Part shown: positions 1 to 11,694 of the stretch, piece after piece
Numbering within the stretch: the stretch's first letter is position 1
Layout of the letters: the number at the start of each line of letters is the position of its first letter
Source: Periplaneta americana
Taxonomy: Eukaryota; Arthropoda; Insecta; Blattodea; Blattidae
Assembly (NCBI RefSeq): GCF_040183065.1
Contig: NC_091118.1
Span: 204,929,686 to 204,993,685 of the forward strand
DNA: 64,000 nucleotides
Direction of reading: 5' to 3'
Made by a program: the position numbers and the translations under genes
The notes under the pieces: model-generated
The model's input: the letters and a program-made list of their open reading frames with translations, nothing else
Told to the model about the DNA's origin: nothing
Database searches by the model: none

Positions 1-839
1 AAACCTTTATACTTGTATATCGTATTACCCTCTTCGTCTGTACTGTTGTCAACCAGAATGACATAAGGTAATTGTTCTGCAGTTGATACTCTGAGAGAAC
101 ATCCCTGAAAATTATTAGGAATCCTGTTTGGAAACAAAGTCTTTTGTCCATACATCGATGCATGGCTTTCACTTGAACACTTCCCAACAAGCAACATGGT
201 CTTAGGTTCTAGACACTGACCATCTTGGAATGGGAACCAAGAGTAGATTTGCACCTCAAATTCTTCCGTATTCTTCCAGTCTTCGGTTGATGCTGGAATG
301 AGGATGACGATGTTGATCACTTTTCCTATACTCCACATTTCCGTCGCTATATCCAGAGCTACGGTCTGTGGAGATCTTGCATGAAGAGTCGTCACCACAG
401 CGAAAAATTTGGCTCTTGGGTTCCAAGAAAAGCCTGCTTGGAGTTCTCCAATTTGGGATATGAAATCGTCAAGCAGGATATCTTCATCCGCTTGCAGTCT
501 GATGAATATGATGTAGATTTCGTGCTTCTCTGCTTTCTCGTACGTTGCTGCCATTGTCTGTCTGTCTGATGAAACAAGAACAATTGACCAGTGAATTTTG
601 TCATGAAGTCTCGTCAGCACTGAATTTATGAAGAAGTAGTCATCATCGCTGTTAACATCGTCATATTCTGCTGGGGGCAGGGACACCGCAAGTGGTCCCT
701 CGGACTCTCTGACGTTTAGCAAGTTACTTTCTAGGCATTTCTCTATCTGATATTGCATTGGGGTCAACATTTCCTTTCTAAATGTGAATACTAAATGTAA
801 AAGAACGAAAGTGATTAGAATTTTCGGTAAGTGAATCAT
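1..839 (-). CDS. Divergent ionotropic receptor (IR), 5' part, runs off window edge
   Basis: Reading down from an ATG at 839-837, the minus strand is open without a stop to base 1 (279 codons plus 2 nt). Residues 6-20 are hydrophobic and look like a signal peptide. The remainder resembles the extracellular region of insect divergent ionotropic receptors, ligand-gated cation channels of the iGluR family used in taste and smell. Family-like signatures are NPRAKFFAVVTTL near residue 140, a WFPFQ..C..P block at 201-211, and LFPNRIPN followed by GCSLRVST and a PYV at 235-260, where the ligand-binding lobe S1 normally begins. The pore, transmembrane segments and S2 lobe would lie beyond the window. 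No intron is visible, as expected for the single-exon IR class. Family recognition is from pattern memory. A different IR-like or pseudogenised fate beyond the edge cannot be excluded. Confidence 0.82.
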   Translation of the reverse strand, partial: MIHLPKILITFVLLHLVFTFRKEMLTPMQYQIEKCLESNLLNVRESEGPLAVSLPPAEYDDVNSDDDYFFINSVLTRLHDKIHWSIVLVSSDRQTMAATYEKAEKHEIYIIFIRLQADEDILLDDFISQIGELQAGFSWNPRAKFFAVVTTLHARSPQTVALDIATEMWSIGKVINIVILIPASTEDWKNTEEFEVQIYSWFPFQDGQCLEPKTMLLVGKCSSESHASMYGQKTLFPNRIPNNFQGCSLRVSTAEQLPYVILVDNSTDEEGNTIYKYKG

Positions 840-1795
840 TTTTCATGTAGTGCACTTGACCACTTATTTTATTTTTATCTTCCTTAACTTCACTGATTGT
901 CACAGAACAGCCTTTAAAGTCACGCCGTTGTCTGCAGATCCCGTAAGATGTGTCAATGTGCGTGACTAACTTTTAAACAAATGGAGCACGAGATTTTCTA
1001 CATAATTCAATTTGCAGATTTATATGAATAATAATTACATTTATATTCCTATGTTAATCATTTATCAAAATCTATCATATGCCCCATCAAAGAGATCCCC
1101 TCACCAGGAGCTGAAATTGAATGTGTCCAGCGCCACCAGAACAATTTCAATCAGCCAGAAGACTTGTAATTTTTTTTTGAACTTCAGTTTTCATGGTGAT
1201 TTGTGTTGGTAAATAGTTTCCAAAACATACTTCTGCACACGATGGCCTATAGTTTTCCACTGCATTTTAATAAATAGTCCTGAGGCAAGACTAAAATTTC
1301 ACGAATAATATGACTGTCATGAAACGTATGTACACTGTTGAAAAAATGCCAACTGACGCTTATTTGCAGAGGAAGTATTGCGTGGCGTCATGACGCAAGA
1401 GATCCCGCCTCAACGGTGTCCACGTAAAACGTTGTTTAGTGATTAAAATTTCATCACAAAGAAACTTTGTCGAATATGTACATATATTGATTAGTCTCTT
1501 ATCGTCTGCCATGCTGAATATGCTTCAAGTAGTAAAAAAAATGTGCGTAAATTATCCCTGAGCGCCTCAGCAATGGTCCAGAATGTCTATTTGTTGTCAA
1601 AATAATTATAGTTATTTATTTAACGAACTACGGAAACTTACTCAGAATCTCTACAGTGTCATTTTATGTTCCGGATTATGTTACTAAATAATTGGTATGC
1701 AGTCGACATTGATGGTGTAGTGGTTATTGTATTCATTCTCAAACGAAGGCGCATGATACTATATATTATAGGGTTATATCTTTTAAGTGGTTACG
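840..1795. other. Intergenic, no gene recognised
   Basis: AT-rich sequence upstream of the ionotropic receptor. It should contain the receptor's promoter, but I see no clear TATA or initiator motif that could be defended. No transposon ends were recognised. Confidence 0.5.
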
Positions 1796-1866
1796 TTTTT
1801 AAAATATATATAAGAAAATATATATAAGAAAATAAAATATATATAAGAAAATATATATAAGAAAAG
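1796..1866. repeat. Short tandem repeat, TATATATAAGAAAA type
   Basis: Four to five imperfect copies of an ATATATATAAGAAA unit. They sit directly in front of the A/C-rich minisatellite. Confidence 0.8.
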
Positions 1867-3190
1867 TTGAGATAGCAAAAACAAACTAGAAACCAAAAGC
1901 CAAAACCGAAACAAACCAAAAATGAAAGCAAACCCAAAAACACCAAAAGAAATAAAAAGACAATCCAAAAACACCAAAACAAATAAAATCAAACCAAAAA
2001 CACTAAAATAAATCAAACCAAATCAAAGACACCAAAACGAATAAAAATAAAGAAAATGCACCGAAACAAATGAAAACAAAACAAAATACCAAAACAATCA
2101 ACTAAGAACCGAAAACACTAAATCCAATAAAATCAAACCAAAAACACTCAAATAAATCAAACCAAATCAAAGACACCAAAATGAATATAAATAAAGAAAA
2201 TGCACCGAAACAAATAAAAACAAAACAAAATACCAAAACAAACAAATAAGACCGAAAACACTAAATCAAATAAAATCAAACCAAAAACACTAAAATAAAT
2301 CAAACCAAATCAAAGACACCAAAACGAATAAAAATAAAGAAAATGCACCGAAACAAATAAAAACAAAACAAAATACCAAAACAAACAAATAAGAACCGAA
2401 AACACTCAATCAAATAAAATCAAACCAAAAACACTAAAATAAATCAAACCAAATCAAAGACACCAAAACGAATAAAAATAAAGAAAATGCACCGAAACAA
2501 ATAAAAACAAAACAAAATACCAAAACAAACAAATAAGAACCGAAAACACTAAATCAAATAAAATGAAACCAAAAAACACTAAAATACAGTAAATCAAACC
2601 AAATCAAAGACACCAAAACGAATAAAAATAAAGAAAATGCACCGAAACAAATAAAAACAAAACAAAATACCAAAACAAACAAATAAGAACCGAAAACACT
2701 AAATCAAATAAAATGAAACCAAAAAACACTAAAATAAATCAAACCAAATCAAAGACACCAAAACGAATAAAAATAAAGAAAATGCACCGAAACAAATAAA
2801 AAGAAAACAAAATACCAAAACAAACAAATAAGAACCGAAAACAGTAAATCAAATAAAAACAAACCGAAAACACTAAATCAAATAAAAACAAACAGAAAAC
2901 ACTAAATTAATTTAAATACAAACAAATAACCAGAAACAAATAAAAACAAAGCGAAAACACCAAAACAAATAAAATCAAACCAAAAACACCAAAACAATTA
3001 ATAAAAACAAATCATAAACCCCGAAATTAATAAAAACAAATCAAAAACTAAAAAAAATTAATAAAAACAAATCAAAAACTAAAAAAAATTAATAAAAACA
3101 AATAAAAAAGATCAAAAAATTAATCAAAACATATCAAAAACACCAAAACAATTGATAAAAACAAATAAAAAACATAAATCGTAAAATTTT
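1867..3190. repeat. A/C-rich minisatellite, ~144-150 bp unit, very poor in G and T
   Basis: The phrase caaagacacc recurs near 2024, 2168, 2311, 2455, 2605 and 2750, giving a period of 143-150 bp. Each unit contains gaataaaaataaagaaaatg, ccgaaacaaataaaaacaaa and ccgaaaacacta. The units are built from a shorter CAAA/CAAAACA sub-motif. The array decays on both sides, reaching about 3190. Nearly all bases on the plus strand are A or C, so the minus strand is T/G-rich. That gives spurious low-complexity ORFs on the minus strand near 1783-2016. Confidence 0.92.
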
Positions 3191-3202
3191 TACAATAGTA
3201 GG

Positions 3203-3292
3203 CTAATCTTGATTATGATAGACTACACTTCGACATGCAAACTATTCTCCTGTAACCAATAAATACTGAAGTCAAAGTTTCTCGCCATATAT
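3203..3292 (+). repeat. ~90-bp dispersed repeat, also at 14819-14905 (inverted)
   Basis: The segment includes attatgatagactacacttcgac and, further on, gaagtcaaagtttctcgcca. It recurs in reverse orientation at 14819-14905 (atggcgagaaacttcgactt ... gtagtctatcataatcaa). Both copies abut simple repeats. Origin unknown; it may be the tail of a retroposon. Confidence 0.7.
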
Positions 3293-3603
3293 TTATCGAG
3301 GCTGCCACTTTCAGTACCGGTATCATTTTTCGTGGAATTACCAGAAATAGTAACAGGGATTTCATTGTCACAAGCCGAAGAGGGATCTACTGCTACACGC
3401 TGTTGATTCGATATCTCCATCACCATCACGATTATCAGTCGAAGTTCTTTTGTATTTCACTATATACTTATCCATTTTAACGATTTTGACACGCGAGACA
3501 TAATATAATTTCAAGCATAAGTGACACAGGTCAAACAGAACACAAACTAACGTCTAGCGGTCTACACGTTCTGACTTCTGACTACTTCGTTCAGTTGTTG
3601 AAG

Positions 3604-4892
3604 CAGTGGCGGCTCCTACATATTTCTTGAGAGGAGGAAAAAAATTAGCAGCACTAAATCACACCTTCTTGAATGAAACATACTAAAAATTAGCCTACAT
3701 ACATACATGTAAGAGCAGGTAGTGTTGGGGTTGACCTTCCCTTCTGTATAGCAATAATCTGTTCTTGTAAACTGAGTTACCTAAATTATCCAAAATATAT
3801 TATGATTTCACTTCCATTCATTGTTGAATAATTACACATATTAACAATTACAAGGAAATTCACAACCTCGTAGCATTTTTCGAGCACACTACAGCATCAC
3901 ACGTGTTGGAAGAGACTAGCTACTAACTCGTAACCGGAACCGTTTTACGGAAATGGAAATGGGAATGGGAAATAATCTGAGGAAAGCGAGAACACTGCAC
4001 CCACCCACGTGGTCTGTGTTGCCACATGTACATTTTACAAGTTCAGTATCACATGCTTTTGAAGAATGTCAGTTCTTGTAAAGTCATACTATCATTATTG
4101 TTCAAAGCTGCCGGTGGCCGATTAATTTTTTGTGTTAAATATGTTGTAGTTTGGAGTACTTACTTTCAGTTTCAAATATATTTCTACAAAACTGACAACT
4201 TGGCTGTTGCCATGTCTAGTAAACAATGAATAGAAGTGAATTTCAGGGGCCAACTACGTAAAACTACTTCCTCTTTGTTTTACATAAACCCGACTTTAAC
4301 TTTCAAATATTCAAGAAAGTTTCAAACCATGAATAGTAGCCTATATAAAGTGTAATGAATAATATTTTTGATTTATAATTTTAAAAAAAAGTTTACATGG
4401 TGTCTTTCATAGCGTTGCGTTAAAACTGTTTTTGTTGTCTCCTCCTAGATGTGTTATAGTCCGGTTGAATGCAGCATCGTTAGGTGGCAGCGGTAGCGAG
4501 CTTGCTGCACGACCAGTCGGTTTCTATTTCCCGCCCATGCGCTGATTCAGAGGAGGATCTCCTCCCTCTCCGTTCATGTACTTGCTTTAAAACTCTGCTT
4601 CTTTCTCTGGCCGCTAGTGCGCTGTTGTCTATGTGTGTTAACTGCAGTAGAGGAGGAATGGAACGCCTTTCCTCCACACAGACAATCTCGCAGCTTTCTC
4701 TCAGTTTTCTACAGCACATGAGCGCGCGTCGTTTAAAACTCGATCAACCGAGTTTTTCTTATAGCTGTGAACTTAGAAATTATCGAATCTTCCTCGAATT
4801 TCAAGGCACATATTTTATTTGGTATTTACTTTCAAAAGTAGAAAATGTGAGGAGGACGTTCCTCCCTTCCCTCTCCCGAGGAACCGCCACTG
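3604..4892. mobile_element. Non-autonomous hAT element (ZMYM1-type termini), 1.29 kb
   Basis: The left end CAGTGGCGGCTCC is mirrored by GGAACCGCCACTG at the right. The element is flanked by a perfect 8-bp direct repeat TGTTGAAG (3596-3603 and 4893-4900), the hAT target-duplication length. The termini match the elements at 34840-36626 and 55550-56491, which carry ZMYM1-like coding relics. No convincing coding remnant is visible here. The overlapping open frames on both strands near 4480-4930 cross the right terminus and look accidental. Confidence 0.9.
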
Positions 4893-5176
4893 TGTTGAAG
4901 TCTGGACATTCAAATTCAAATTCAGTATAAGTTACACTATATCCAACATGATTTCACAAGAAAAAATCTCTCGCTGGCTGTTCGTTTCGTGATTATAGCA
5001 GAGCTGCCAATTAAAGCACAAAGAACTTCGCCAAGTTGTTATAAGTACTGTCCATTTACTGAATGTTTTAGCTAGGAGGGATGGGACACTCTTCGCAGCA
5101 GGTATGTCGGCTCACTGGTAATGTATGTGGTTGTGTCAAAAGGTTATCCTAAAAGAAACCGCTAATTAAATTCGTA

Positions 5177-6254
5177 CAGGGACATCATTTTATTTTTACT
5201 TCAATTTTTATTGTACCTGAGTTTTTTAATGTACTTCACTCCCACCCCTTCTACTAAGGAAGTTCCAACTCCACACAGAAACAAGACCGCAGATAGTAAG
5301 CAGTACTGAGTTACTGAGTACAGTACGTTCCAGAAATATGTTCGCGTTTTCCAGTGACGAAAGAGCTTTCAATATTGAATCATATTTTCGCACATGTACT
5401 GTCCGTTTGCCTACGTCGCATCTGAATTTCCCCCACCTGCTTCTGCTCGCCCCTCTGTAATAGCTGGGCTGTCTTAGCTCTCTTCTGAAAACATTAATTT
5501 CGCTTAGGAATTAGAAGTTTACGTAATATTATACAGCTGTTTAATTTAACTTAAATAAAAGGGCCTCGTTAAATAATTAACTGTCACGTGATTTCCTCCC
5601 TTTCTACAATCCTGCGGCATAACCACTTGGACGGACAGTAGATAGCATGTCTGAGTAATTTTATATTTTCGGGTCGGGCAGAAGTGAAGATTGAATTCAC
5701 AGTACGTAGAGTAGGTACAGAATTATTTCAACATGAGTTACTAGTACGAACGACGAAACTGGCAATTGGAATTAGATGCAATAGTCTATAGTGCAATAAT
5801 ATGCACAAAAGAACTGAAGCCTGTATCGAAATGAACGATCACCATTTTCAAAATCGTGTTTAAATATTCATATTATGATTATTTTTCAATTTAACTTCTT
5901 TCTCTATATTGTACGCTAATGTGCTGTAGACAGTATAATATACACTGCATAATGAATACGTTCGCATGGATAACTGACTTCTTGAGTAAAAACACTTATT
6001 CTTAATACAGTACTGTACTTTGATTAAAGAAAAACCTAATGAAAATTATCAAACTCAAAATCGCGATATTTCCTAGTTTACGTAAATGGATGAACTACTT
6101 TTCTTCCTTCCTATACCTAGTAGAGTGATTTGTGTTTTACGCCAGTATCATCGAACTCCAGTCTTGGAGGGGGGAGCAAGCGGTGTATCCGGTTCTCTAA
6201 AGGTATAGACAGGTTAATATTAAAAATGTTAGTAAAAATAAAATGATGTCCCTG
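5177..6254. mobile_element. TA-duplicating (Tc1/mariner-like) element, family A copy 1
   Basis: Termini CAGGGACATCATTTTATTTT and its inverse are flanked by TA on both sides (5175-5176, 6255-6256). A second copy with the same termini is at 30770-32011. Inside, around 5338-5403, a short relic reads MFAFSSDERAFNIESYFRTC. This resembles the N-terminus seen in several Tc1/IS630-type transposases, but no full transposase remains. A TA duplication is diagnostic of the IS630-Tc1-mariner superfamily. Assignment to a named subfamily is not possible by eye. Confidence 0.82.
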
Positions 6255-6807
6255 TAGTATACACATTTTCCCATGTATTGTGGGTCCCTATCACCACGGC
6301 ATGGCGCGTCCTCAGGTTGCAGATCGAGGAGACGGCCTCCAGATATGGAGGGTAGCTGTGAATATATTGAATAAGCAGTCGCGGACAGCCGATGAGGGGT
6401 GGTCCTCCAGCTTGAGGGTTGGGCGAAGGGTTAACAACCCATCACCTTAAAAAACAGCTTGTTACGAAACCTTCAAATAAGCCTCGTAATGGGACTGATT
6501 CTCTGGCACGACCACAGCAAAGGAATAAGGTTTTGAGATTTGGTACTTGGAATGTTACAAGTCTATATAGAACAGGAGGGGTAACATTAGTAGCAAAAGA
6601 ACTAGCTAGATATACGTGGTGTGTCTAAAAAGTTCGGTGAATGGTGTCATATCTGAACAGCAACTTGGCGCATGTGCTTGCGCATGCGCATGGTTCTTCA
6701 GAGACTTGGAGAGAATCGATACACAGCATGCAATGCATGTGACTGGCAGTGTAAAGAGACTGCGACCAGTTGAACGTAGTCAGTGTGAGAGGAAGTGTCA
6801 CAGCGCA

Positions 6808-7257
6808 ATGGAGCAACGAGTGAACATCAAGTTCTGCTACAAATTGGGGAAGACTGCAACGGAGACACAAGGAATGTTGGTGCAGGTGTACGGGAGGGAA
6901 GCCGTGAGCAGAAAATGTGTTTACGAATGGTTTATACGCTTCCGTGAAGGGAAGGAAACAATTGAGGATGAGCCACGTTCAGGTCGGCCATCGGCAAGCA
7001 GAACCCCAGAAATGATCGAGAAAGTGCGACAAATGCTGGCACAAGATCGGCGACTGACTCCAAGATCGATTGCGGAGGAATTGGACATTAGCAAGGACAC
7101 GGTGCACACCATCGTCCGCGATGTTGCCGTTGTCGAAAACGGCGATGAACAGTGTTTTCACATTGGATTTTTGCAGACGGCTTTTTTTTTTCGTCGCGGG
7201 GAAGTCGGTGAACACCATGACATCGATTGCCGTTTTGATTCCGGATCGAAATGGTAG
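6808..7257 (+). pseudogene. Mariner transposase, N-terminal DNA-binding half (left arm)
   Basis: It opens with MEQRVNIKFCYKLGKTATET and contains the two helix-turn-helix units typical of mariner: a GREAVSRKCVYEWF segment, then an RSGRPSASRTPEMIEKVRQM linker. The mariner match ends at 7123 (TVHTIVRDV). The remaining codons to 7257 are antisense of the opposite arm and carry no transposase sequence. The catalytic DD(D) region is absent, so it cannot be an active enzyme. It could encode a DNA-binding-only fragment. Confidence 0.85.
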
Positions 7258-7730
7258 CACCAGGTCTCATCTCCCGTGACGATGGTTTTCAGAAGCAATG
7301 GATCCTGGTCACACATGGAAATGAAATCACCAGAGGTTTCCATCCGTTTTGCTTTCTGCTCGTCTGTGAGCTTGTGCGGCACAAATCGTGAGCAGATCTT
7401 CCGCTTACCCAAATCATCGCGGACGATGGTGTGCACCGTGTCCTTGCTAATGTCCAATTCCTCCGCAATCAATCTTAGAGTCAGTCGCCGATCTTGTGCC
7501 AGCATTTGTCGCACTTTCTCGATCATTTCTGGGGTTCTGCTTGTCGATGGCCGACCTGAACGTGGCTCATCCTCAATTGTTTCCTTCCCTTCACGGAAGC
7601 GTTTAAACCATTCGTAAACACATTTTCTGCTCACGGCTTCCCTCCCGTACACCTGCACCAACATTCCATGTGTCTGCGTTGCAGTCTTCCCCGATTTTTA
7701 GCAGAACTTGATGTTTACACGTTGCTCCAT
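7124..7730 (-). pseudogene. Mariner transposase, N-terminal half plus start of catalytic domain (right arm)
   Basis: It begins at an ATG at 7730 with the same start as the left arm, but codon 11 is a TAA stop. An open stretch from 7664 covers MLVQVYGREAVSRKCVYEWF and the HTH region, then the first catalytic aspartate block (IVTGDETWCYHFDPESK). It ends near 7125 at an AVFDNGN segment, before the second catalytic aspartate. A frameshift lies in the lysine-rich stretch near 7180-7190. This copy is non-functional. Confidence 0.85.
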
Positions 7731-8897
7731 TGCGCTGTGACACTTCCTCTCACACTGACTACGTTCAACTGGTCGCAGTCTGTTTACACTGCCAGTCACA
7801 TGCATTGCATGCTGTGTATCGATTCTCTCCAAGTCTCTGAAGAACCATGAGCATGCGCAAACACATGCGCCAAGTTGCTGTTCAGATATGACACCATTCA
7901 CCGAACTTTTTAGACACATCGCGTAGAATAGACTTCGTGGGAGTACAGGAGGTTAGATTAGATGGGAACGGCATAACACAAATAGGAGATTACTTGTTGT
8001 ATTATGTGGAAGGAAACGATATTCACCAATTAGGAACAGGATTTTTTATTCATAAAAGAATAAAATCAGCAGTAAAAAAGAATACAGAAAAATCCACAAA
8101 CGATTAGGGAAAACACGGGAATTTTACTGGAAGCAAGTAAAGACATAGGTTTGGAAGTAAATCCCGAAAAGACAAAGAATATGATTATGTCTCGTGACCA
8201 GAATATTGTACGAAATGGAAATATAAAAATTGGAAATTTATCCTTTAAAGAGGTGCAAAAATTCAAATACCTGAGAGCAACAGTAACAAATATAAATGAT
8301 ACTCGGGAGAAAATTAAACACAGAATAAATATGGGAAATGTCTGTTATTATTTGGTTGAGAAGCTTTTATGATCCAGTCTGCTGTCAAAAAATCTGAAAG
8401 TTAGAATTTATAAAACAATTATATTACCGGTTGTTCTTTATGGTTGTGAAACTTGGACTCTCAGTTTCAGAAAGGAACATAGGTTAAGGGTGTTCGAGAA
8501 TAAGGTGCTTAGGAAAATATTTGGGGCTAAGAGGGATGAAGTTATGTACAGGAAAATGGAGAAAGTTACACAACACAGAACTGCACGCATTGTATTCTTC
8601 ACCTGACATAATTAGGAACATTAAATCCAGACGTTTGAGATGGGCAGGTCATGTAGCACGTATGGGCGAATCCAAAAATGCATATAACTTAGTGTGTTAG
8701 TTGGGAGGCCGAAGGGGAAAAAGACCTTTGGGGAGGCCGAGACGTAGATGGGAGGATAATATTAAAATGGATTTGAGGGAGGTGGGATATGATGATAGAG
8801 ACTGGACTGATCTTGCTCAGGATAGGGACTAATGGCGGGCTTATGTGAGGGCGGCAATGAACCTCCGGGTTCTTTAAAAGCCAGTAAGTATCGTATC

Positions 8898-9193
8898 GTA
8901 CCCAACCGGCTTCATTTCTAGTTATTTAATACAATAATTAAAGGTTACGCCTTCAGTTTACATTAGAGGCTTAACAAGCGGCATTCCCTTAATATTCGGA
9001 CTATTTAGAAAACGGTCACTTCACTTACATGTCAACGTGGATTTTAATTCCTAACGAATTCAATTACCCGTTTGTTTTAAGATAACCTTTTTACAGCGGT
9101 GTATTACAAAAGCAAGCCGCCCATCAGTGAGATGAATGAGTAGATTTTAATTATGGTCAAGGAGCAAACCTTTATAGTGCCGGTTGGGTACGA
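8898..9193. mobile_element. Small TIR element (MITE-like), ~296 bp
   Basis: ATCGTACCCAACCGGC at 8898-8913 is repeated inverted at 9178-9193. The element directly follows the LINE tail. No clear target duplication was found, so the superfamily is unknown. Confidence 0.55.
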
Positions 9194-9368
9194 TGAAAAA
9201 GTTTATATTTTTTTACAGAATAGTAACGTAAAGAAAAAATAATACAATTTTCGATGAGGTATGTTGTGCATACCCACTCAAATTTTGGGGTTTGCTTGAG
9301 CGACGGAGCATACCCGTAGTCGGCGCCTATGTGAGAAAGTGATCGACAATTCTTCTAAAAATTAAATA

Positions 9369-10559
9369 CTAGCCGTACCCGTGCGCTCCTCTGCACCCGT
9401 TAGAAATAAATATAAAGTAATTACATAATTAAAATAGGACATTTGATCCAGGGAACATTCGTATTTGATAGAAGGATAAATCGTTTAATATGTTACTTAA
9501 TTTAAATTGCATCCAAATAATTGAAATGCGATCATTTTGACCAAGAGACACTCATTTGGTGCAATGACAATTCCTTTAACATGTTTCTTAATTTTTATTA
9601 CATGCAACCATAGTTAGTGAAGATTGACATCATTTAGATTTAATGTGTATATTTTATTTTAATTGTTATAGGTTTCCATTGAATTATGGTAATAACTTAA
9701 TTTTAACCCTTGTTTTCTACGTATTCAGTAAATGACGCTTGCCCCACTATGGTTCTGAACCCTTCAAATAACTTAAATTATATTATATATTACATTATAT
9801 ATTATATTATATTATATTATATTATATTATATTATATTATATTATATTATATTATATTATATTATATTATATTATATCAGAAGTTACTGTAATAACATTA
9901 TAGCATTATGTCCATCTAGAGAAACTACACTTTCCCATGGTGAAATAACAATTAATTATACAAATCGGTTAATTTAGCTTCCGATATTACTTCATACAAA
10001 CACAGAAACATTATCTGTAGGCTATCTTCCATAGCTTTCGATTGTTGCTGTCCAAGGCCCCTTATAGACGAAGTCATTTGTTTTTTAATTCATTACCCGG
10101 CCTTCGATGGCAGTTATTTTAATTTTAAAACTCGTTTATCTCATTAAATATCAGTCCTATCAAAATCTTTCAAGGAATAAAACTTATCGCAAATTATTTT
10201 TAAAGAAACTTTTGTTATGTAACATTTTTCACAAAAATCAATAATAAGCGAGATATTTCGATTTATTTAATTCAGGTCCCCTTATAACCCCCCTTTTAAA
10301 TAATGTATTTTGAATGCCATGTAGCCTAAAATCTAAGTTACAATGAACTTAATTTATATTCCAACTTTCATCGAAATCGGTTCAGCCATTATCGCGTGAA
10401 AAGGTAACAAACATAAAGACAGACAGACATACAAAAAAAAAATTCAAAAAAGCAATTTTCGGTTTCAGGGTGGTTAATTATATATGTTAGGACCAATTAT
10501 TTTTGGAAAATCGAAAATTACCAGAAAAATTTCGGCTACAGATTTATTATTAGTATAGA
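9369..10559 (-). mobile_element. Helitron-like non-autonomous element, copy 1
   Basis: Read on the minus strand, it begins TCTATACTAATAATAAATCT after an A. It ends with a short GC-rich hairpin (GTGCAGAGGAGCGCAC), then GGGTACGG and CTAG before a T. A 5' TC, a 3' hairpin plus CTRR, and insertion between A and T are the Helitron hallmarks. A GTCTGTCTGTC/TTTGTTACCTTTTCACGCG block lies near the 5' end. It encodes no Rep/helicase. The interior carries the (ATTAT)n array at 9779-9880. Related copies are at 12582-14001 and 20354-22150. Confidence 0.68.
9779..9880. repeat. (ATTAT)n pentanucleotide microsatellite
   Basis: About 20 consecutive units inside the Helitron-like element. They account for a low-complexity ORF on the plus strand. 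Confidence 0.95.
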
Positions 10560-11694
10560 TTGTGTAAACTACATTTTTATAGTCTTACCAGCGAATAGGG
10601 ATTATAAAGAATGGACACTGAGCGAATTTTCCTGTTTTGTTTCTCTGTGCGCCGGCGTTTAGTTCCACTTTCAAGCGCTAGAGGTTAGTGTAATCGAGCA
10701 TATACTAAGATAATAATTGAGTATAGAGTTGAGACACAGGATCCAAACATCGCCTACCTTATTGCATAATCCAGTAACGCTTTGCTTCAAATAAATTCAA
10801 GTTAACAGCTTTTCCTTATTTCTCAGTGACAGACTAGTTATAATAATAATACTTTTTTATATTTCAGATATAATAAATTATATTATAATAGTAATATGTG
10901 ATAGTTTGTTGTTTTAAAATCACGGAAACATAAACATGAAAGATTGGAGTTTACAAACTTTAGTCTTAACGCCTTATGTTTAAGTTTATGCTTTCGTAAT
11001 TTAATTGTGAATGTTTTTATTAAATAAAGGGTCATTCATAATGGAAATTAAAATATAAACGTCTAAGAGAAACTGACTGCAAACTTCTCTGTTTATTTAA
11101 TAGTGCAATTCTGAATGATTTAGTATATAAGGTTAGTGTTAACAACAGAGCTCGTATGTTATGTCTAGGGATGGAAGTTTGTATACACCGAATAAAATTA
11201 TCAAACTTCAAATTTCCCTCCTTGAAATGGTGTATTTATGTTCAATATTGGTGAAAATATAGCCTTTTTAAATCGTCCAATAATTTGTAACCACGGTGTA
11301 CAGTTCACCACGACGGTGTTGCCACGACCAATTCACGAAAATCAGGAAAAAACATCGAAAATAACAGGAGATTACAGTAGATTAAACATGAATTTATTTT
11401 CTCTTCGTATTACAATATTAATTACAAAACAGTGTAGCTATACTGTAAGAAAGATGATACTGTTGTATTACTATATAGGACATCCCTAACCAATGAAATG
11501 GAACAATTTTTCTAAATATTACTACTGTCATCTTTACTCAGCGTATGTAAATAAGTCATGCAATTTTGGTTTTACACAGTAATGTCACATTGACTATGTT
11601 TCGCATTAAAATGTATTAATCAGGAGTTTTTTTGTATATTGACAAACTATTTTCGATAGAACGAGATTTATTTCAAAGATGATATTAAAGACAG
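10560..11694. other. Intergenic, no gene recognised
   Basis: AT-rich with no coherent coding signal. An 83-codon open frame at 11238-11489 has no recognisable domain. Confidence 0.5.

Larger units (their letters stand above)
6615..7923. mobile_element. Fold-back mariner: two inverted 509-bp arms around a 291-bp centre
   Basis: TA flanks both sides (6613-6614, 7924-7925). The left arm 6615-7123 and right arm 7415-7923 are inverted copies with only scattered differences. Each starts with a TGTGTCTAAAAAGTTCGG-type terminus. The centre 7124-7414 continues the minus-strand copy only. The total of 1309 bp matches a normal mariner length, but the right half is replaced by an inverted copy of the 5' half, so the downstream transposase half is missing. 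It sits inside the LINE at 6281-8890. Confidence 0.93.
6281..8890 (+). mobile_element. RTE-type LINE, internally deleted and interrupted by a mariner element
   Basis: The 5' leader begins near gggtccctatcaccacggca. An apurinic endonuclease-like ORF starts at 6419 and includes VLRFGTWNVTSLYRTGG. It is cut at 6614 by the mariner at 6615-7923 and resumes at 7926 (IDFVGVQEVRLDGNG). After about 8095 the sequence jumps to the distal RT region ([17 protein letters not shown] near 8150), so most of the RT palm is deleted. The C-terminal region runs to about 8878 with frameshifts, and the 3' tail is gccagtaagta. It is inactive. Other copies are at 11695-12197 and 43003-44280. Confidence 0.9.

Noticed and set aside
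1783-2016. Hydrophobic minus-strand ORFs
   Set aside because: Low-complexity translation of A/C-rich repeats.
4480-4930. Overlapping ORFs on both strands (79 and 148 codons)
   Set aside because: They lie in and cross the end of a non-autonomous hAT element, and neither has recognisable domains.
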